A stretch of DNA of 64,000 nt from Opitutaceae bacterium BACL24 MAG-120322-bin51 (GCA_905182435.1 CAJJBN010000010.1:1-64000); one strand, 5' to 3'; counted from the stretch's first letter, positions 30,619-40,743 are shown. Notes: generated from the letters alone by a model not told the origin. Translations and numbers: made by a program.

Positions 30619-30830
30619 CGTGGGCGACTCGCCCACGTTTGCATCAACATCGGCTCAACGTCGGCCCAACGTGGGCGAGTCGCCCACGTTTGCATCAACA
30701 TCGGCCCAACGTGGGCTCTACGTGGCGACTCGCCCAAGTTTGCATCAACCTCCGCTCAACGTGGGCGACTCGCCCAAGTTTGCACCAACCTCGGCATCAA
30801 CGTGGGCGAGTCGCCCACGCTCCTATCACC
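30619..30830. repeat. family B tandem palindrome array
   Basis: Five degenerate units with the core GTGGGCGA(C/G)TCGCCCA(C/A) at about 30619, 30671, 30721, 30761 and 30801, separated by gtttgcatcaac(a/c)tcggc-like spacers. Units are 40-50 nt. The core is a near-perfect palindrome. The array ends 8 bp before the rluA-like stop codon. Short open frames through it are low-complexity artefacts. Confidence 0.85.
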
Positions 30831-30837
30831 CGATCAG

Positions 30838-31623
30838 TCACTCCACAGTCGCGGCCACTTCGTCAGCGCTCAGCCCCATATGCTGTTCGCAGAACTCAAG
30901 CATGTCTTCCTGTAGCGGTGCGGCAAATGAGATCGGTCCCTCGGGGAAGTTAAACACATAGCGATAACAATGCAGTGCCTGACGCTTGATCGGCAAAGCC
31001 GCTTCCAAACGATCCGTCCAACCATTCTCGATAAACTCGATATACAAGGTCTCATCGGGTCCGTAAATTTTATCGCCGACCACGCGCTTTTCTAAAAATT
31101 CCGCATGCACACGAATTTGGTGTTTGCGTCCCGTCTCAGGCTCAACGCGGCAGAGCGTATAGCCATTTTTTGAAATAAGCGGAATGAAGTCGGTCACAGC
31201 GGTCTGCGAAGTGCGGTCATAACTCACTTCCGATTTAACAATAACTGGCCCGCCTCGACGCCGAGCAATCGGCTCATCCACATGGATCGTCTGATCAAAC
31301 TCACCTCCAAGAATCGCTAAATACTCTTTCTTCACGATCCGATTCTGAATCGCCATCTGAAATTTACGGGCCACCGATGGACGTTTGGCAAAGACGATCA
31401 ATCCACTCGTTTCGCGATCCAAGCGCGCGACCAAGTGTAGCTTTTCCGCACCAGTATGCTCTCGAACCACCCCCACCAGGCTAGACAAGGGGCCATTCTT
31501 GGAAGGATGACAGACCAACCAACCAGGCTTGTTAATAATTAGCAGATTCTCATCTTCCTGCAGTATCCATTCCGGAAAGACAGCCAGATCGACTAGTGGG
31601 GCTTCTTCGCCGTATGGATTCAT
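30838..31623 (-). CDS. RluA-family pseudouridine synthase
   Basis: 261 aa. The catalytic motif ARLDRETSGLIVFAK carries the conserved Asp; NLLIINKPGWLVCHPS and QNRIVKKEYLAIL are further RluA signatures, and GRKHQIRVHAEFL near 165 is the RNA-binding motif III. No S4 domain precedes it. The enzyme isomerises specific uridines in rRNA or tRNA; the target cannot be told from sequence. The start overlaps the SDR stop by 4 bp. The C-terminus runs up to the family B repeat array. Confidence 0.85.
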   Translation of the reverse strand: MNPYGEEAPLVDLAVFPEWILQEDENLLIINKPGWLVCHPSKNGPLSSLVGVVREHTGAEKLHLVARLDRETSGLIVFAKRPSVARKFQMAIQNRIVKKEYLAILGGEFDQTIHVDEPIARRRGGPVIVKSEVSYDRTSQTAVTDFIPLISKNGYTLCRVEPETGRKHQIRVHAEFLEKRVVGDKIYGPDETLYIEFIENGWTDRLEAALPIKRQALHCYRYVFNFPEGPISFAAPLQEDMLEFCEQHMGLSADEVAATVE

Positions 31624-32453
31624 TTCGAATTTCCTTGGTGTGTTTCTAATCGCATCTTGCGCAATATGGCAGCGCCGACCCGAGTCACAACGATGATCGG
31701 AAATTTACTGCCAAAAAATGCGATTAACTTGTTCCTCCATCCAGTCACCAGCAGCGACTTCCCCTTCGCCAGCGCCTGCAGCGTCAAATCCGCCACTTGC
31801 TCGGACGTCATATCGGGGGTCAAACTCGCCCCCTCCTGCATCGGCGGAGTCTCAAAACCTGCTGATTTAAAGAAATTCGACCGCGTCGGGCCCGGACACA
31901 CCGCCAAGGTCCGCACCTTCGTGCCTCGCAAATCCTCGCCCAATGCCAGCGTCCAATTTAACACAAACGCCTTGGTCGCGCCATAGGTCGCCAAATATGC
32001 GGTTGGCTGAAAGCTCGCAGTCGACGCCACATTGACCACACAACCACCGCGCTCCAGCATCTGCGGCAGTAAATGAGCGGTTAGATCCACCACCGCTCGA
32101 ACATTCAAATCAATCATCTGCAACTGCTTGGTTCGATCCGAATCCTGCAGGCGACCGTAATCCCCAAAGCCACTATTATTAATCAGTAAGACCTCGCCTG
32201 CCTCCGCCTCCGCAATAATTATATTTAATTGCGCCGCAGCAGCAGCGACTGCCTTTGAATCGCTTAAGTCCGTTGCAATATGAATGCCGTGTTGATCAAA
32301 AAAATCGCCCGGTTTTGAACGAGAAAGGTTGCATAGCGTAGATGTCGGGGCTAAGTTTTTAATTGCTTTGATAATTGAGCAGCCAATCCCCGACGAACCA
32401 CCAGTAACAATGATTACGGACGTGTGTTTCAGATATTCAGTAGGTGTTGGCAT
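31620..32453 (-). CDS. short-chain dehydrogenase/reductase
   Basis: About 277 aa from ATG at 32453 (an in-frame GTG at 32477 is possible). Classical SDR features: VIIVTGGSSGIGCSI (cofactor loop), LLINNSGFGDYG (NNAG-like), the catalytic Ser in NVASTAS, and YGATKAF with catalytic Tyr and Lys, then VCPGPTRSNF. The SDR family covers many substrates, so specificity is not assigned. The C-terminal 30 residues are basic with a hydrophobic stretch and could touch the membrane. Overlaps the rluA-like gene by 4 bp. Confidence 0.85.
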   Translation of the reverse strand: MPTPTEYLKHTSVIIVTGGSSGIGCSIIKAIKNLAPTSTLCNLSRSKPGDFFDQHGIHIATDLSDSKAVAAAAAQLNIIIAEAEAGEVLLINNSGFGDYGRLQDSDRTKQLQMIDLNVRAVVDLTAHLLPQMLERGGCVVNVASTASFQPTAYLATYGATKAFVLNWTLALGEDLRGTKVRTLAVCPGPTRSNFFKSAGFETPPMQEGASLTPDMTSEQVADLTLQALAKGKSLLVTGWRNKLIAFFGSKFPIIVVTRVGAAILRKMRLETHQGNSK

Positions 32454-32594
32454 ATTCAGATTAATAGATGCCAACACGCTTGATCGTAGCGATCAAAATA
32501 GTGTTGGCTCTTTTTTTGCTCAGACTTGTCAAAGTGGCGGGGACAATCGTCTTCGTTAACTATGAACCCACAATAGAAAAGGAATAAATAATAT

Positions 32595-32960
32595 ATGAAG
32601 CAACATGATGTCATCATCTCCGGGCTAAATATGGATCTCACCGATGCGATTCGAAATGTGGTCGAAGCAAAAATAGAAAAACTCTTCGAGCACGAAGATC
32701 ATATTGTCCGCATGCGTGTGGAACTTGAATACGACGCCCATCAAAGCACACACCAGAACGAATTTATTGCCAAAGGGCACCTCGAAGTGCGAGGCAACGA
32801 CCATAATGCCCATGCCGAGACGGACGATCTGTATAAGTCAATCGACGAGATGGTCAACAAGCTCGACCGAATGCTCCGGCGGCGCTCTCGCCTACAGAAG
32901 GTCAAACGCAAGAATACACGCGTCATTGATATTCCTGCCGAAATACCCAAGGCAGTCTAG
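32595..32960 (+). CDS. hpf: ribosome hibernation promoting factor (short form)
   Basis: 121 aa. The beta-alpha-beta-beta-beta-alpha fold of HPF/YfiA is visible: VIISGLNMDLTDAIRNVVEAKIEKL, MRVELEYDA, FIAKGHLEVRGNDHNAHAETDDLYKSIDEMVNKLDRML. It lacks the long C-terminal dimerisation domain, so it is the short type, with a basic tail instead. It binds the 30S decoding site and stores idle ribosomes. A strong terminator follows the stop. Confidence 0.9.
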   Translation: MKQHDVIISGLNMDLTDAIRNVVEAKIEKLFEHEDHIVRMRVELEYDAHQSTHQNEFIAKGHLEVRGNDHNAHAETDDLYKSIDEMVNKLDRMLRRRSRLQKVKRKNTRVIDIPAEIPKAV

Positions 32961-32986
32961 CGCAACAGCCTAGCAGATTGTCACCA

Positions 32987-33023
32987 GCCCGACTCTCAAC
33001 CGAGAGTCGGGCTTGCTTTTTTT
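32987..33023 (+). terminator. rho-independent terminator of hpf
   Basis: Perfect 11-bp stem GCCCGACTCTC / GAGAGTCGGGC with loop AACC followed by TTGCTTTTTTT. Confidence 0.9.
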
Positions 33024-33047
33024 ACGAACTTCACAAAGGTGCTGGTT

Positions 33048-33413
33048 ATGCCTGTATACATTTACCAAATCCTTCACGTTGCCGGAATCATCATGCTCTT
33101 CATGGGCTACGGAGCCTTGCTCGCTCGCAGCCTCGCTAACAGCGACAATGCAGCCGTTCGTAAACTCGGCTCAATTACCAGTGGCATCGGCCTGCTGCTC
33201 ATTCTGATCGCTGGATTTGGCATGATCTCCAAGCTCGGCTACAGCTTTACAGCACCTTGGCTCATCGTAAAGATGCTGATCTGGCTCGCATTAGGGGGCG
33301 TCATCGTCCTCATCAACCGCAAGCCTGCTCTCGCTAAACCTCTCTGGTGGAGCATCCTAGGACTCGGCATTTTAGCCGCAGCCATGGTCTATTACGTGCG
33401 CTTTCAAGGATAG
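33048..33413 (+). CDS. small four-helix membrane protein
   Basis: About 121 aa from ATG at 33048, preceded by AAAGG with 8-nt spacing; the in-frame GTG at 33039 is less likely. Four hydrophobic helices are separated by short loops. VYIYQILHVAGIIMLFMGYGALLARS has a His in helix 1 and WLIVKMLIWLALGG fills helix 3, a layout like SirB-type or DUF420-like small membrane proteins, but I cannot name a family. No partner gene; the hpf terminator precedes and tRNA-Arg follows. Confidence 0.65.
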   Translation: MPVYIYQILHVAGIIMLFMGYGALLARSLANSDNAAVRKLGSITSGIGLLLILIAGFGMISKLGYSFTAPWLIVKMLIWLALGGVIVLINRKPALAKPLWWSILGLGILAAAMVYYVRFQG

Positions 33414-33502
33414 CGCGAGGCGAGTTCAAAAAAAGTTTACTTTTTGCAAAGTTCTGCTTGATCTCATCCACCCACCTTGTCTTTATCCCGGCTTCCCAAT
33501 AA

Positions 33503-33579
<77 letters not shown>

Positions 33580-33585
33580 TTTTTT

Positions 33586-33621
33586 AAAATCCCTAAGGCA
33601 TATTGCCTTAGGGATTTTTTG
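33586..33621 (+). terminator. terminator after tRNA-Arg
   Basis: 15-bp stem aaaatccctaaggca / tgccttagggatttt with loop tat and a T6 run, starting 7 bp after the CCA end. Symmetric A and T flanks mean it may work on both strands. Confidence 0.9.
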
Positions 33622-34227
33622 TGCCCATCGGACGCGAAAGGTTTGGTTGGGCAAAAGCGCTCCTCCCGAACGCCATGGCAGTGTTGCTTGCTCTGGCCGC
33701 ATCAAAGTTTGGAGAACAGCCAAGACGCTAGCGCGTCTCACTTGAGAAGGGACATTTGCAAAGGAGCGAGGGCGAGTCGCCGTTATTGTTGGATGAATGA
33801 CTAAACGTGGGCGAGTCGCCCACACTCCTTTCACCATTCAGCACAACGCATACTTTAGCTAGCGGATCGACCAGTGACCCTCAGCCCGCACTAATTATTC
33901 TCTTGGGCGACGGGACGACAAACCAACCGACACCGAGAAGACTTGCCGAGAAAAGATCATAACTCCACCACAGGCAGCGCTACCACAGGCTCAGGCTTAA
34001 CAATAAACTGCAGCAGCACAGCCACAAGTGGCTGCGGCGGCCAAGGCGAAACAAGCAGTCATCGCCACGAGTTGAATGCAACCTGTTGAAGCGAGCTATG
34101 TGAATTTACTATGACAAAAAACGACGATAGATAGCGGCCGTACCGAATCCTATTGCACAGTCTTGTTAGCCGGCAGATCAACCATTCGCAGAAATCGCAT
34201 ACACCAAAAAATGCGACAGAACACCCC
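33622..34227. other. gene-free interval with repeat pieces
   Basis: No coding gene is supported. It contains a family B copy (33806-33835, GTGGGCGAGTCGCCCAC then actcctttcacc) and a half copy at 33769-33782 (gagggcgagtcgcc). The rest, 33840-34227, shows no recognisable feature. Confidence 0.6.
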
Positions 34228-34476
34228 CTAAACCAAAAGCAAGGCCTCCTTCTGCGCACGGCTGAGTCGCTTAATCCGCCACTCCTCTTTCAGCGCCTCG
34301 GAGCGTGTTCCGACCTCGCGCGTATGCACTAATTTCAACGGTGCACGGCCACGCACATATTTCGCCGCCTTCGGCCCTTGCGCTTGATGCTCGCCTAAGC
34401 GCCGCGCCACATCCGTCGCCACACCCGTGTAGAGCGTGCCGTCACCGCAACGTAAAATATAGAGACTCCACATCAT
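34228..34476 (-). CDS. GIY-YIG nuclease-domain protein (UPF0213 type)
   Basis: 82 aa. The start SLYILRCGDGTLYTGVATDVARRLGEHQ holds the GIY-YIG variant (LYI..LYTG) and the Arg of the catalytic helix; LVHTREVGTRSEALKEEWRIKRLSRAQKEALL is the typical second half with the conserved Glu. Small single-domain members are common in bacteria and their cellular role is unclear. It lies 6 bp after the stop of the upstream phosphatase on the same strand. Confidence 0.85.
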   Translation of the reverse strand: MMWSLYILRCGDGTLYTGVATDVARRLGEHQAQGPKAAKYVRGRAPLKLVHTREVGTRSEALKEEWRIKRLSRAQKEALLLV

Positions 34477-34482
34477 TCAAGC

Positions 34483-36330
34483 TCAGTCCTTCAACAAAGT
34501 ATAGGAGTCCAGTATTTCCCCCTGACTACCCAGTGTCGTGACATGCAGAGCGCGCCCCTCGATATCGACCACCACAGAGGCGAGCACCGAAAGATTCTCG
34601 ACCATGAAAGGAAGATGATCCGCTCGAAATGAACCTTTCTTACCCGAACTACCCGCAACCGTGTGGATCGTGCCACGTTTCTGATGCGTTCCTTGACGAT
34701 AGCTTCCATCCCCCTCAGGGCGACCATCGCCTGCATCCACAGCATGTTGCGCAGCATCGTACGTATCACTGGTGCCATAATGGCCATGCATCAGAATGGA
34801 ACGCTCATAGGTATGACTATGACCGCCGAAGGTCAAATCGACACCAGACGCCTCAAGCAGTGGCAGGAAATTCTCGCGCATATCAAAATGCTGCCGCTCT
34901 TTGTCTGAATTATGTGTGCCATGCGTATAGGGCGGATGATGCCAGTAGGCGATCACCCAGTCGTAATCCTGCTCACTGACCTGTGCCAGATCAGCCTTGA
35001 GCCAATCATGCATCGGGCCCCCTTGGCTACGGTCACTCACTTGCGAGTCCAAGCAAATGAAGTGCGTCCGCCCGTAATCAAAACTGTAGTAGAGCTCGCT
35101 GCCCGAAGGCACGCCTCCCGCCTCGCCCTGACTGGGCATATCGAAAATCGCGAGATAAGGGTCTGCCTGATTCTTGGTCAAAGGATTATCATCCTGATTC
35201 GCCCAATACGTCTCATGATTACCCACCGCTGGCCACAGACAGGTCGAATGCAGTAATGGATTATAAATATTAAACACTGCATTTTGAAACTGCTGATCCG
35301 TGCCATGACCATACGCGTTATCTCCGAGCATCAACCACACATCCGTCTGCCGATCTGCGGTGAAGTCGCGATACGCATTATAGACGGCGCGCGCATTATC
35401 ATTCCCAGTGCCCGAATCACCGATAATCCAAATACGAGTCGGTGCGGCTACATGCGCAGCGGGAAGTGTGCGAAATTGATAGGTCGGATCGGTGCCCGCG
35501 ATCCTGTAACGGTAAGTGCCCGCTACCTGCAGGCCACTTAAGCGCACACTGTGCTCGGTCGTCGGCACAGGTTCTTGCATGAACAAACGCTCATCACCCT
35601 CTGCTGGCCAATAATCGACTCGCCCACGCGTGGGGGAATTTGTGCGCCAACGCACAGTGATCTCCTGCTGGGTGGTATTTTGCAGATATGGCCCGCGCAC
35701 AATACCATGCGTCGCTGCGACCTCTGCCTTGGAGCCCTGCTTCACCGCGGAGGGCTTCGGATCAGTCCCAATCGCGTCGCCAACAAGCAAGTTCGCATCC
35801 CAGACGACATCCGAGCTAGTTGATTTCGCATTCACCAACCTGACAGCCAATGTATTCACACCATTTCGCAGCGCAGTCGCCGGCAGCTCAAAGGTCTCGA
35901 ACTGTTTAGCTTCGTGAGCCCGCAAGGCACTCCCATCCAAGGGGTGCGTGCGGCTCAACTCGGTTCCATTCAAATACACCACAAAGGCATCATCGTAACG
36001 GGCACGCAGAATCAGGCTAGGAATCGCAGTGCGATCTTTCACCGTAAATTGATGGCGCAAATAATAGTCGAGCTGTCCCTTCTGTAAGTGAGGCTTATTT
36101 AAATAGCGCTCCCCATAGCCCAGCGGCGACGTTGCAGTCCCCCAAGTCCCATCATTAAACTCAGGCGTTTCCCATCCAGCGTCAACCTCGCCATCGTCAT
36201 CATACTTCCAATCACTATTGGGAGCAATCAGACCAGTGGGCTGACGGCTTTCGTGCGCTTGAGCAATGGACAGGAAGCCACTCAAAATGGCAACGACGAT
36301 AATGATTTTCAGGGACAATTTCATAAACAT
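34483..36330 (-). CDS. secreted purple-acid-phosphatase-like metallophosphoesterase
   Basis: 615 aa with a signal peptide (IIIVVAILSGFLSIAQA). Residues about 30-190 form a beta-sandwich (SDWKYDDDGEVDAGW...FVVYLNGTEL), like carbohydrate-binding jelly rolls; 210-295 is a fibronectin-III-like purple acid phosphatase N-domain (VRGPYLQNTTQQEITVRWRT). The catalytic domain has all metal-ligand motifs: GDSGTG, GDNAYGHG, GNHETYW, WHHPPYTHG and GGHSHTYERS. Expected to release phosphate from organic esters outside the cytoplasm. Its downstream neighbour is the GIY-YIG gene. Confidence 0.85.
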   Translation of the reverse strand: MFMKLSLKIIIVVAILSGFLSIAQAHESRQPTGLIAPNSDWKYDDDGEVDAGWETPEFNDGTWGTATSPLGYGERYLNKPHLQKGQLDYYLRHQFTVKDRTAIPSLILRARYDDAFVVYLNGTELSRTHPLDGSALRAHEAKQFETFELPATALRNGVNTLAVRLVNAKSTSSDVVWDANLLVGDAIGTDPKPSAVKQGSKAEVAATHGIVRGPYLQNTTQQEITVRWRTNSPTRGRVDYWPAEGDERLFMQEPVPTTEHSVRLSGLQVAGTYRYRIAGTDPTYQFRTLPAAHVAAPTRIWIIGDSGTGNDNARAVYNAYRDFTADRQTDVWLMLGDNAYGHGTDQQFQNAVFNIYNPLLHSTCLWPAVGNHETYWANQDDNPLTKNQADPYLAIFDMPSQGEAGGVPSGSELYYSFDYGRTHFICLDSQVSDRSQGGPMHDWLKADLAQVSEQDYDWVIAYWHHPPYTHGTHNSDKERQHFDMRENFLPLLEASGVDLTFGGHSHTYERSILMHGHYGTSDTYDAAQHAVDAGDGRPEGDGSYRQGTHQKRGTIHTVAGSSGKKGSFRADHLPFMVENLSVLASVVVDIEGRALHVTTLGSQGEILDSYTLLKD

Positions 36331-36455
36331 AAGGGTATTAAAAAAACGATAGAATCACTACGAACAGGGCTTGGCGAATTCATGACCCCAGTAAGCAGTG
36401 AAACAGCACCAGATCAGCTTTCCAGCCTAAAAGGCTACGCCTCACGCGGTTCTTC

Positions 36456-36521
36456 CTCAGCTCCTCAGCTCTCAGCTCTCAGCTCTCAGCCCTCAGCTCT
36501 CAGCTCTCAGCCATCACGCCA
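36456..36521. repeat. CTCAGCTCTCAG low-complexity repeat, short copy
   Basis: About eight iterations of the word ctcagctct/ctcagccct. The minus-strand stop of the YchJ-like gene lies inside it. The longer relative is at 37117-37290. Confidence 0.85.
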
Positions 36522-36910
36522 TCCACATAATACCAGTTGCCAGCGCTGCGACGAAAGCGTGACCACTCGTGATGCATCGCCCGCTCACCATCCTGTATAT
36601 AACTCGCCTTAAATTCGACCTTGCCAGTTTTGTCCTCCGCGCCGCCCTGCGAGGCGCTCATCACTTCCAAGCCGATCCACTGAATCGAGTCGGCAGTGGA
36701 TTTATAATTCACCCACAAGTCCGTGGTCCGCACTGCAGGTAAAGTCGTGCCCACTAAGTAATCAATCTGCCCACGCACATAAGCGCAGTAACGTGAACGC
36801 ATCAAAGCCTCCGCCGTCGCAGCCTTCTCCCTACCCAAGTGAAACGGCTCACAGCAATCGGCATAGTTCGCACCACTCCCACAGGCACACAAAGTCTTCG
36901 GATCAGTCAT
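36500..36910 (-). CDS. YchJ-family protein with SEC-C zinc motif
   Basis: About 136 aa from ATG at 36910; the longer frame from 36967 adds 19 residues without support. The N-terminus CACGSGANYADCCEPFH is the SEC-C zinc-binding motif (CxCxSxxxYxxCC), followed by TAEALMRSRYCAYVRGQIDYL, the YchJ signature, and a C-terminal NTF2-like part (VEFKASYI, HHEWSRFRRSAGNWYYVDG). Function unknown. The last three residues and the stop are provided by the adjoining repeat, so the native C-terminus may have been altered. Confidence 0.8.
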   Translation of the reverse strand: MTDPKTLCACGSGANYADCCEPFHLGREKAATAEALMRSRYCAYVRGQIDYLVGTTLPAVRTTDLWVNYKSTADSIQWIGLEVMSASQGGAEDKTGKVEFKASYIQDGERAMHHEWSRFRRSAGNWYYVDGVMAES

Positions 36911-37116
36911 GCACCGCACCCTACTGAACCGAACCGATATTGAAACCACTTTCGAGCGCGGCAACAATCAACTAAAAGGCGAAGCCAATCTGCACAAAGA
37001 TCAACCGTAGCGCCAGTATTCGTCGCAGGCCGAACCAATGCCATAACTCAGCCCCTATTTATTATAGCAGCGTCGCTACAACCCACACTTGCACTCCACC
37101 GCTTAACCCAAATGCT

Positions 37117-37290
37117 CCTCAGCTCTCAGCTCTCAGCTCTCAAGTCTCCACCCTCAGCCCTCAAGTCTCCACCCTCAGCCCTCAAGTCTCCTCCCTCAGC
37201 TCTCAAGTCTCAGCCCTCAGCCCTCAAGTCTCCACCCTCAGCCCTCAAGTCTCCCCCTCAGCCCTCAAGTCTCCTCCCTCAGCTCTCTTC
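37117..37290. repeat. CTCAGCTCTCAAGTCTCC low-complexity repeat, long copy
   Basis: About ten iterations of ccctcagccctcaagtctc(c/ca), imperfect. It abuts the helicase start and is open in the helicase frame, which would add SALKSPP-type repeats. The interval 36911-37294 has no other feature that I can name. Confidence 0.85.
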
Positions 37291-37294
37291 TCAA

Positions 37295-39835
37295 ATGGAT
37301 TTTCCGCTCAAGCCGCTCACCACCGTTACCGATCCCGATGCCCTCATGGAGCACTTCCTTGAGTATGCACTGGCCAAGGGCATCGAGCTCTACCCCGCAC
37401 AAGAGGAAGCCATCCTCGAACTCTTTTCGGGCAAGAACGTCATTCTCAACACCCCCACTGGTTCAGGCAAATCCTTGGTCGCCGCCGCACTCCATTTCCT
37501 CTCCGCCTCGCAAGGTCGCCAATCCGTCTACACCTGCCCGATCAAGGCGCTGGTCAACGAAAAGTTCCTCTCGCTCTGCCGCGACTTCGGCCCCGAAAAT
37601 GTCGGCATGATGACTGGCGACGCCTCCGTCAACCGCGGCGCTCCCATCCTTTGCTGCACCGCCGAGATCCTCGCCAACATCGCCCTGCGCGATGGCGACC
37701 AGGCGAAAGTCCACGACGTCATCATGGACGAATTTCACTACTATTCCGACCTCGAACGCGGCGGCGCGTGGCAAGCCCCCCTGCTCACACTGCCACAGTC
37801 ACGCTTCCTACTGATCTCAGCCACCCTCGGCGAAACACGCTTCTTCGAGCGCGAACTAGAGCGCGTCACTGGCAACGAGTGCGTCACCGTCTTTAGCACT
37901 GAGCGCCCCGTCCCGCTCGAGTTCACTTACGCCGAAGACCCGCTGACCGAGACACTGGAAAAACTTCAAGCGGCCAACAAATTCCCCGTTTACATCGTCC
38001 ACTTCACGCAACGCTCCGCATCCGAGACCGCGCAAAGCATCCTCAGCCTCAACGTCTGCAGCAAAGAGGAAAAAGCACTGATCACCAAAGAGCTGCAGGA
38101 CGTCGCCTTCTCCAGCCCCTTTGGCAAAGAGATCAAAAAGCTGCTGCGTAGCGGCATCGGCCTGCACCACGCGGGCTTGCTTCCCAAATATCGCGTGCTG
38201 ATCGAGAAGCTCGCGCAGAAAGGTATGCTCAAAGTCATTTGTGGCACCGATACCCTCGGCGTCGGCGTCAACGTGCCAATCCGCACCGTGCTCTTCACCC
38301 AGCTCTGTAAATATGGCGGCGTCAAAACTGGCATCCTCACCGCCCGCGACTTCCACCAAATCAGTGGCCGCGCAGGCCGCAAAGGGTTCGACGATCACGG
38401 CTATGTCGTCTGCATGGCACCCGAGCATGTGATCGAGAATAAGCGCCTCGAGGCCAAAGCCGCAGGCGATCCGAAAAAGAAAAAGAAGCTGGTCAAGCGC
38501 AAGCCCCCCGAGCGCGGCTTCGTGCATTGGGACGAGCAGACCTTTACCCGCTTGCAAACCGCTCCCGCCGAGCCACTCAAATCCAGCTTCAAAGTATCTC
38601 ACGGCATGTTGCTCAACGTCCTCGGCCGCACAGGCGACGGCTGTGCAGCCATGCGCGCGCTAATTAATGACTGCCACAACAACGACGGCTCCAAGAAGAC
38701 CATGCGCAAGCAATCCTTCCAGCTGTTTCGCGCACTGGTCGACCGCAGCATTATCGAGATCCAACCTAAAGGCACAGAGCAAAAGCTACGCATCAACGTC
38801 GAGCTACAAGACGACTTTTCGCTCAACCAAACCCTCGCGCTCTACTGCATCGACACACTCGGACTACTCGACACCACCGCGCCCGAATACGAGCTCAAAC
38901 TCCTCAGCTTAGTCGAATCCATTCTCGAAAATCCCGACATCATTCTGCGTAAACAAGTCGACAAATTGAAGAGCGACAAATTTGTCGAGATGAAGGCCGC
39001 CGGCGTCGAATACGACCAGCGCATGGAAGAACTCGAAAAGATCGAATACCTCAAGCCTGAGGGCGAATTCATCTACGAGACCTTTAACATATTCGCTGCC
39101 GAGCACCCCTGGGTCGGTACCGAAAACATCAAGCCCAAGTCCATCGCCCGCGAGATGTTTGAGCGTTACAGCAGCTTCTCCGACTACATCAAGAGTTACG
39201 GACTGATGCGCGCCGAAGGCCTGCTGCTGCGCCACCTGACCAACGTTTACCGCGTGCTGAGCAACACCATCCCACCGGCCTTCAAGACCGAAGCCGTCGA
39301 TGAAGTGATCACCTACATCGAGACGCTGCTGCGGATTACCGACTCCAGCCTGCTCGACGAATGGGAGACGCTCAAAGACCCCGACTACAAGCCCAACACC
39401 GACGAAGCTCAGCCCGCGCCGAAAGGCCCGACCGACATCACCCGCGACCGCGAAGCCTTCACTCGCCTGGTCCGCAACGAGGTGTTTCGCTTCCTGCGCA
39501 TGTTGGCCAATAAAGAATATCAAGAAATCGACGAAACCTTCGAACTCGACCAAATGTACCCCGAAGCCAAGTGGAAATACACCGAGCTCGGCAAAACAAT
39601 GGACGCCTACTACGAAGGCCACGAATGGATCCGCCTCGACCCCGAAGCCCGCAACAAGGCGAACACCAAAATCATTGAATCGGACGATCGCACAAGCTGG
39701 ACGATTGAGCAGACCCTAGTCGACCCCGAAGCGCTCAACGACTTCCAAATCGTATTCGAACTTTCGATACAGCAAGCCAAAGAGCACAGCATCGTCAAAA
39801 TCGTGCCACTGGAATTGAAGTCGATCGCGGAGTAA
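37295..39835 (+). CDS. DEAD/DEAH-box Ski2-like helicase with DUF3516-type C-terminus
   Basis: About 846 aa from ATG at 37295, chosen because upstream in-frame sequence (from 37112) is pure repeat. Motif [16 protein letters not shown], Ia [32 protein letters not shown]; second RecA domain with [31 protein letters not shown] and [14 protein letters not shown] (motif VI). The C-terminal 400 residues are helical and match what I recall of DUF3516 helicases, known mainly in Actinobacteria. A Lys-rich insert ([16 protein letters not shown]) lies near 460. Substrate, probably RNA, is unproven. Confidence 0.85.
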   Translation: MDFPLKPLTTVTDPDALMEHFLEYALAKGIELYPAQEEAILELFSGKNVILNTPTGSGKSLVAAALHFLSASQGRQSVYTCPIKALVNEKFLSLCRDFGPENVGMMTGDASVNRGAPILCCTAEILANIALRDGDQAKVHDVIMDEFHYYSDLERGGAWQAPLLTLPQSRFLLISATLGETRFFERELERVTGNECVTVFSTERPVPLEFTYAEDPLTETLEKLQAANKFPVYIVHFTQRSASETAQSILSLNVCSKEEKALITKELQDVAFSSPFGKEIKKLLRSGIGLHHAGLLPKYRVLIEKLAQKGMLKVICGTDTLGVGVNVPIRTVLFTQLCKYGGVKTGILTARDFHQISGRAGRKGFDDHGYVVCMAPEHVIENKRLEAKAAGDPKKKKKLVKRKPPERGFVHWDEQTFTRLQTAPAEPLKSSFKVSHGMLLNVLGRTGDGCAAMRALINDCHNNDGSKKTMRKQSFQLFRALVDRSIIEIQPKGTEQKLRINVELQDDFSLNQTLALYCIDTLGLLDTTAPEYELKLLSLVESILENPDIILRKQVDKLKSDKFVEMKAAGVEYDQRMEELEKIEYLKPEGEFIYETFNIFAAEHPWVGTENIKPKSIAREMFERYSSFSDYIKSYGLMRAEGLLLRHLTNVYRVLSNTIPPAFKTEAVDEVITYIETLLRITDSSLLDEWETLKDPDYKPNTDEAQPAPKGPTDITRDREAFTRLVRNEVFRFLRMLANKEYQEIDETFELDQMYPEAKWKYTELGKTMDAYYEGHEWIRLDPEARNKANTKIIESDDRTSWTIEQTLVDPEALNDFQIVFELSIQQAKEHSIVKIVPLELKSIAE

Positions 39836-39847
39836 CGCAACTGCCAG

Positions 39848-39874
39848 GAATCTTTATATTTTGCGTCTGACCCC
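39848..39874 (+). repeat. dispersed motif gaatctttatattttgcg-ytgacccc
   Basis: The 27-nt string from gaatcttt to gacccc is found again at 63578-63604 with one change, and its end recurs inverted at 63983-63993. Candidate terminal sequence of a small mobile or transposase-dependent element. Confidence 0.6.
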
Positions 39875-39915
39875 TTTTCTCGCCTTTTCTCGCTCGCCAC
39901 TTTTAACAAACATAA

Positions 39916-40608
39916 ATGAAACCATTCAAATCTATATTCCTCGCGCTCAGCACATGCCTCCTTGGCTCTTTAATTGCCACGACCAGCACACAGGCGCAGC
40001 GCATCGAGGACCAGCCTCTGCCTGCGCATTTCGTGGCCGGACTCGAAGCCTATACCGCCAACAACTTGCCGCTGGCCTACACCGAATTTTTAGCTGCGGC
40101 GAATGAAGGACATCTCGATTCTCAATTCAATGTGGCCCTGATGCATGAAAATGGCATCGGAGTGGAAAAGGATCTAAAGGAAGCGCTGGCATGGTATCGC
40201 AAAGCCTCGTTGAAGGGCAGCTCAGCCGCGCAATTTAACCTAGGAGTGCTGTACGAAAATGGCCGTGGCACAGAGGTGAATTTCGCCGAAGCGAATGAGT
40301 GGTATCGTCAGGCAGCCGTGCAAGGCGACCCCATGGCGATCGGCAATTTAGGCATGCTTTATATACGCGGCGATGGCGTGCCAGTGAACAAGGTCGCAGG
40401 CATTGCACTCTTGTTACAGTCAGCCACGCTAGACTCGTCTCCAGCAAACAACGCCAAGCAAAACATTTCAGGCACACAAGGCCTCACCCCTCAGATGATC
40501 CAAGAGGCCCAAGCACTTGTCGATCAAATGGACAAAGCAAAGAACCTACTGGTGCCACTCGATCAACACCTGACCCTAGCAAATATCCCAAAGTACCCAG
40601 GCTATTAA
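39916..40608 (+). CDS. Sel1-repeat (TPR-like) secreted protein
   Basis: 230 aa with a signal peptide (FLALSTCLLGSLIATTSTQA). Three Sel1 repeats: GHLDSQFNVALMHENGIGVEKDLKEALAWYRKAS, SSAAQFNLGVLYENGRGTEVNFAEANEWYRQAA and PMAIGNLGMLYIRGDGVPVNKVAGIALL (about residues 66-170), preceded by a related helix pair. The repeats form a superhelical scaffold for protein contacts. The C-terminal 50 residues are outside the repeats. Role unknown; periplasmic location inferred. Confidence 0.85.
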   Translation: MKPFKSIFLALSTCLLGSLIATTSTQAQRIEDQPLPAHFVAGLEAYTANNLPLAYTEFLAAANEGHLDSQFNVALMHENGIGVEKDLKEALAWYRKASLKGSSAAQFNLGVLYENGRGTEVNFAEANEWYRQAAVQGDPMAIGNLGMLYIRGDGVPVNKVAGIALLLQSATLDSSPANNAKQNISGTQGLTPQMIQEAQALVDQMDKAKNLLVPLDQHLTLANIPKYPGY

Positions 40609-40743
40609 GATCAACAGTCTCGACCAATCGCGTTATTAGCCGTTAAAAAGTCCCACCCTCGCTAATAAGCGAGACACTGGCGGAGACTCAGTTAGGAGTG
40701 GAAGTCGGCAGATATAAGAGCTGGTGACGAGCAACAGCAAATC

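Noticed and set aside
30619-30830. Possible CRISPR array
   Set aside because: The repeat core is a short palindrome with degenerate copies and the spacers are themselves similar to one another; no cas gene is nearby.
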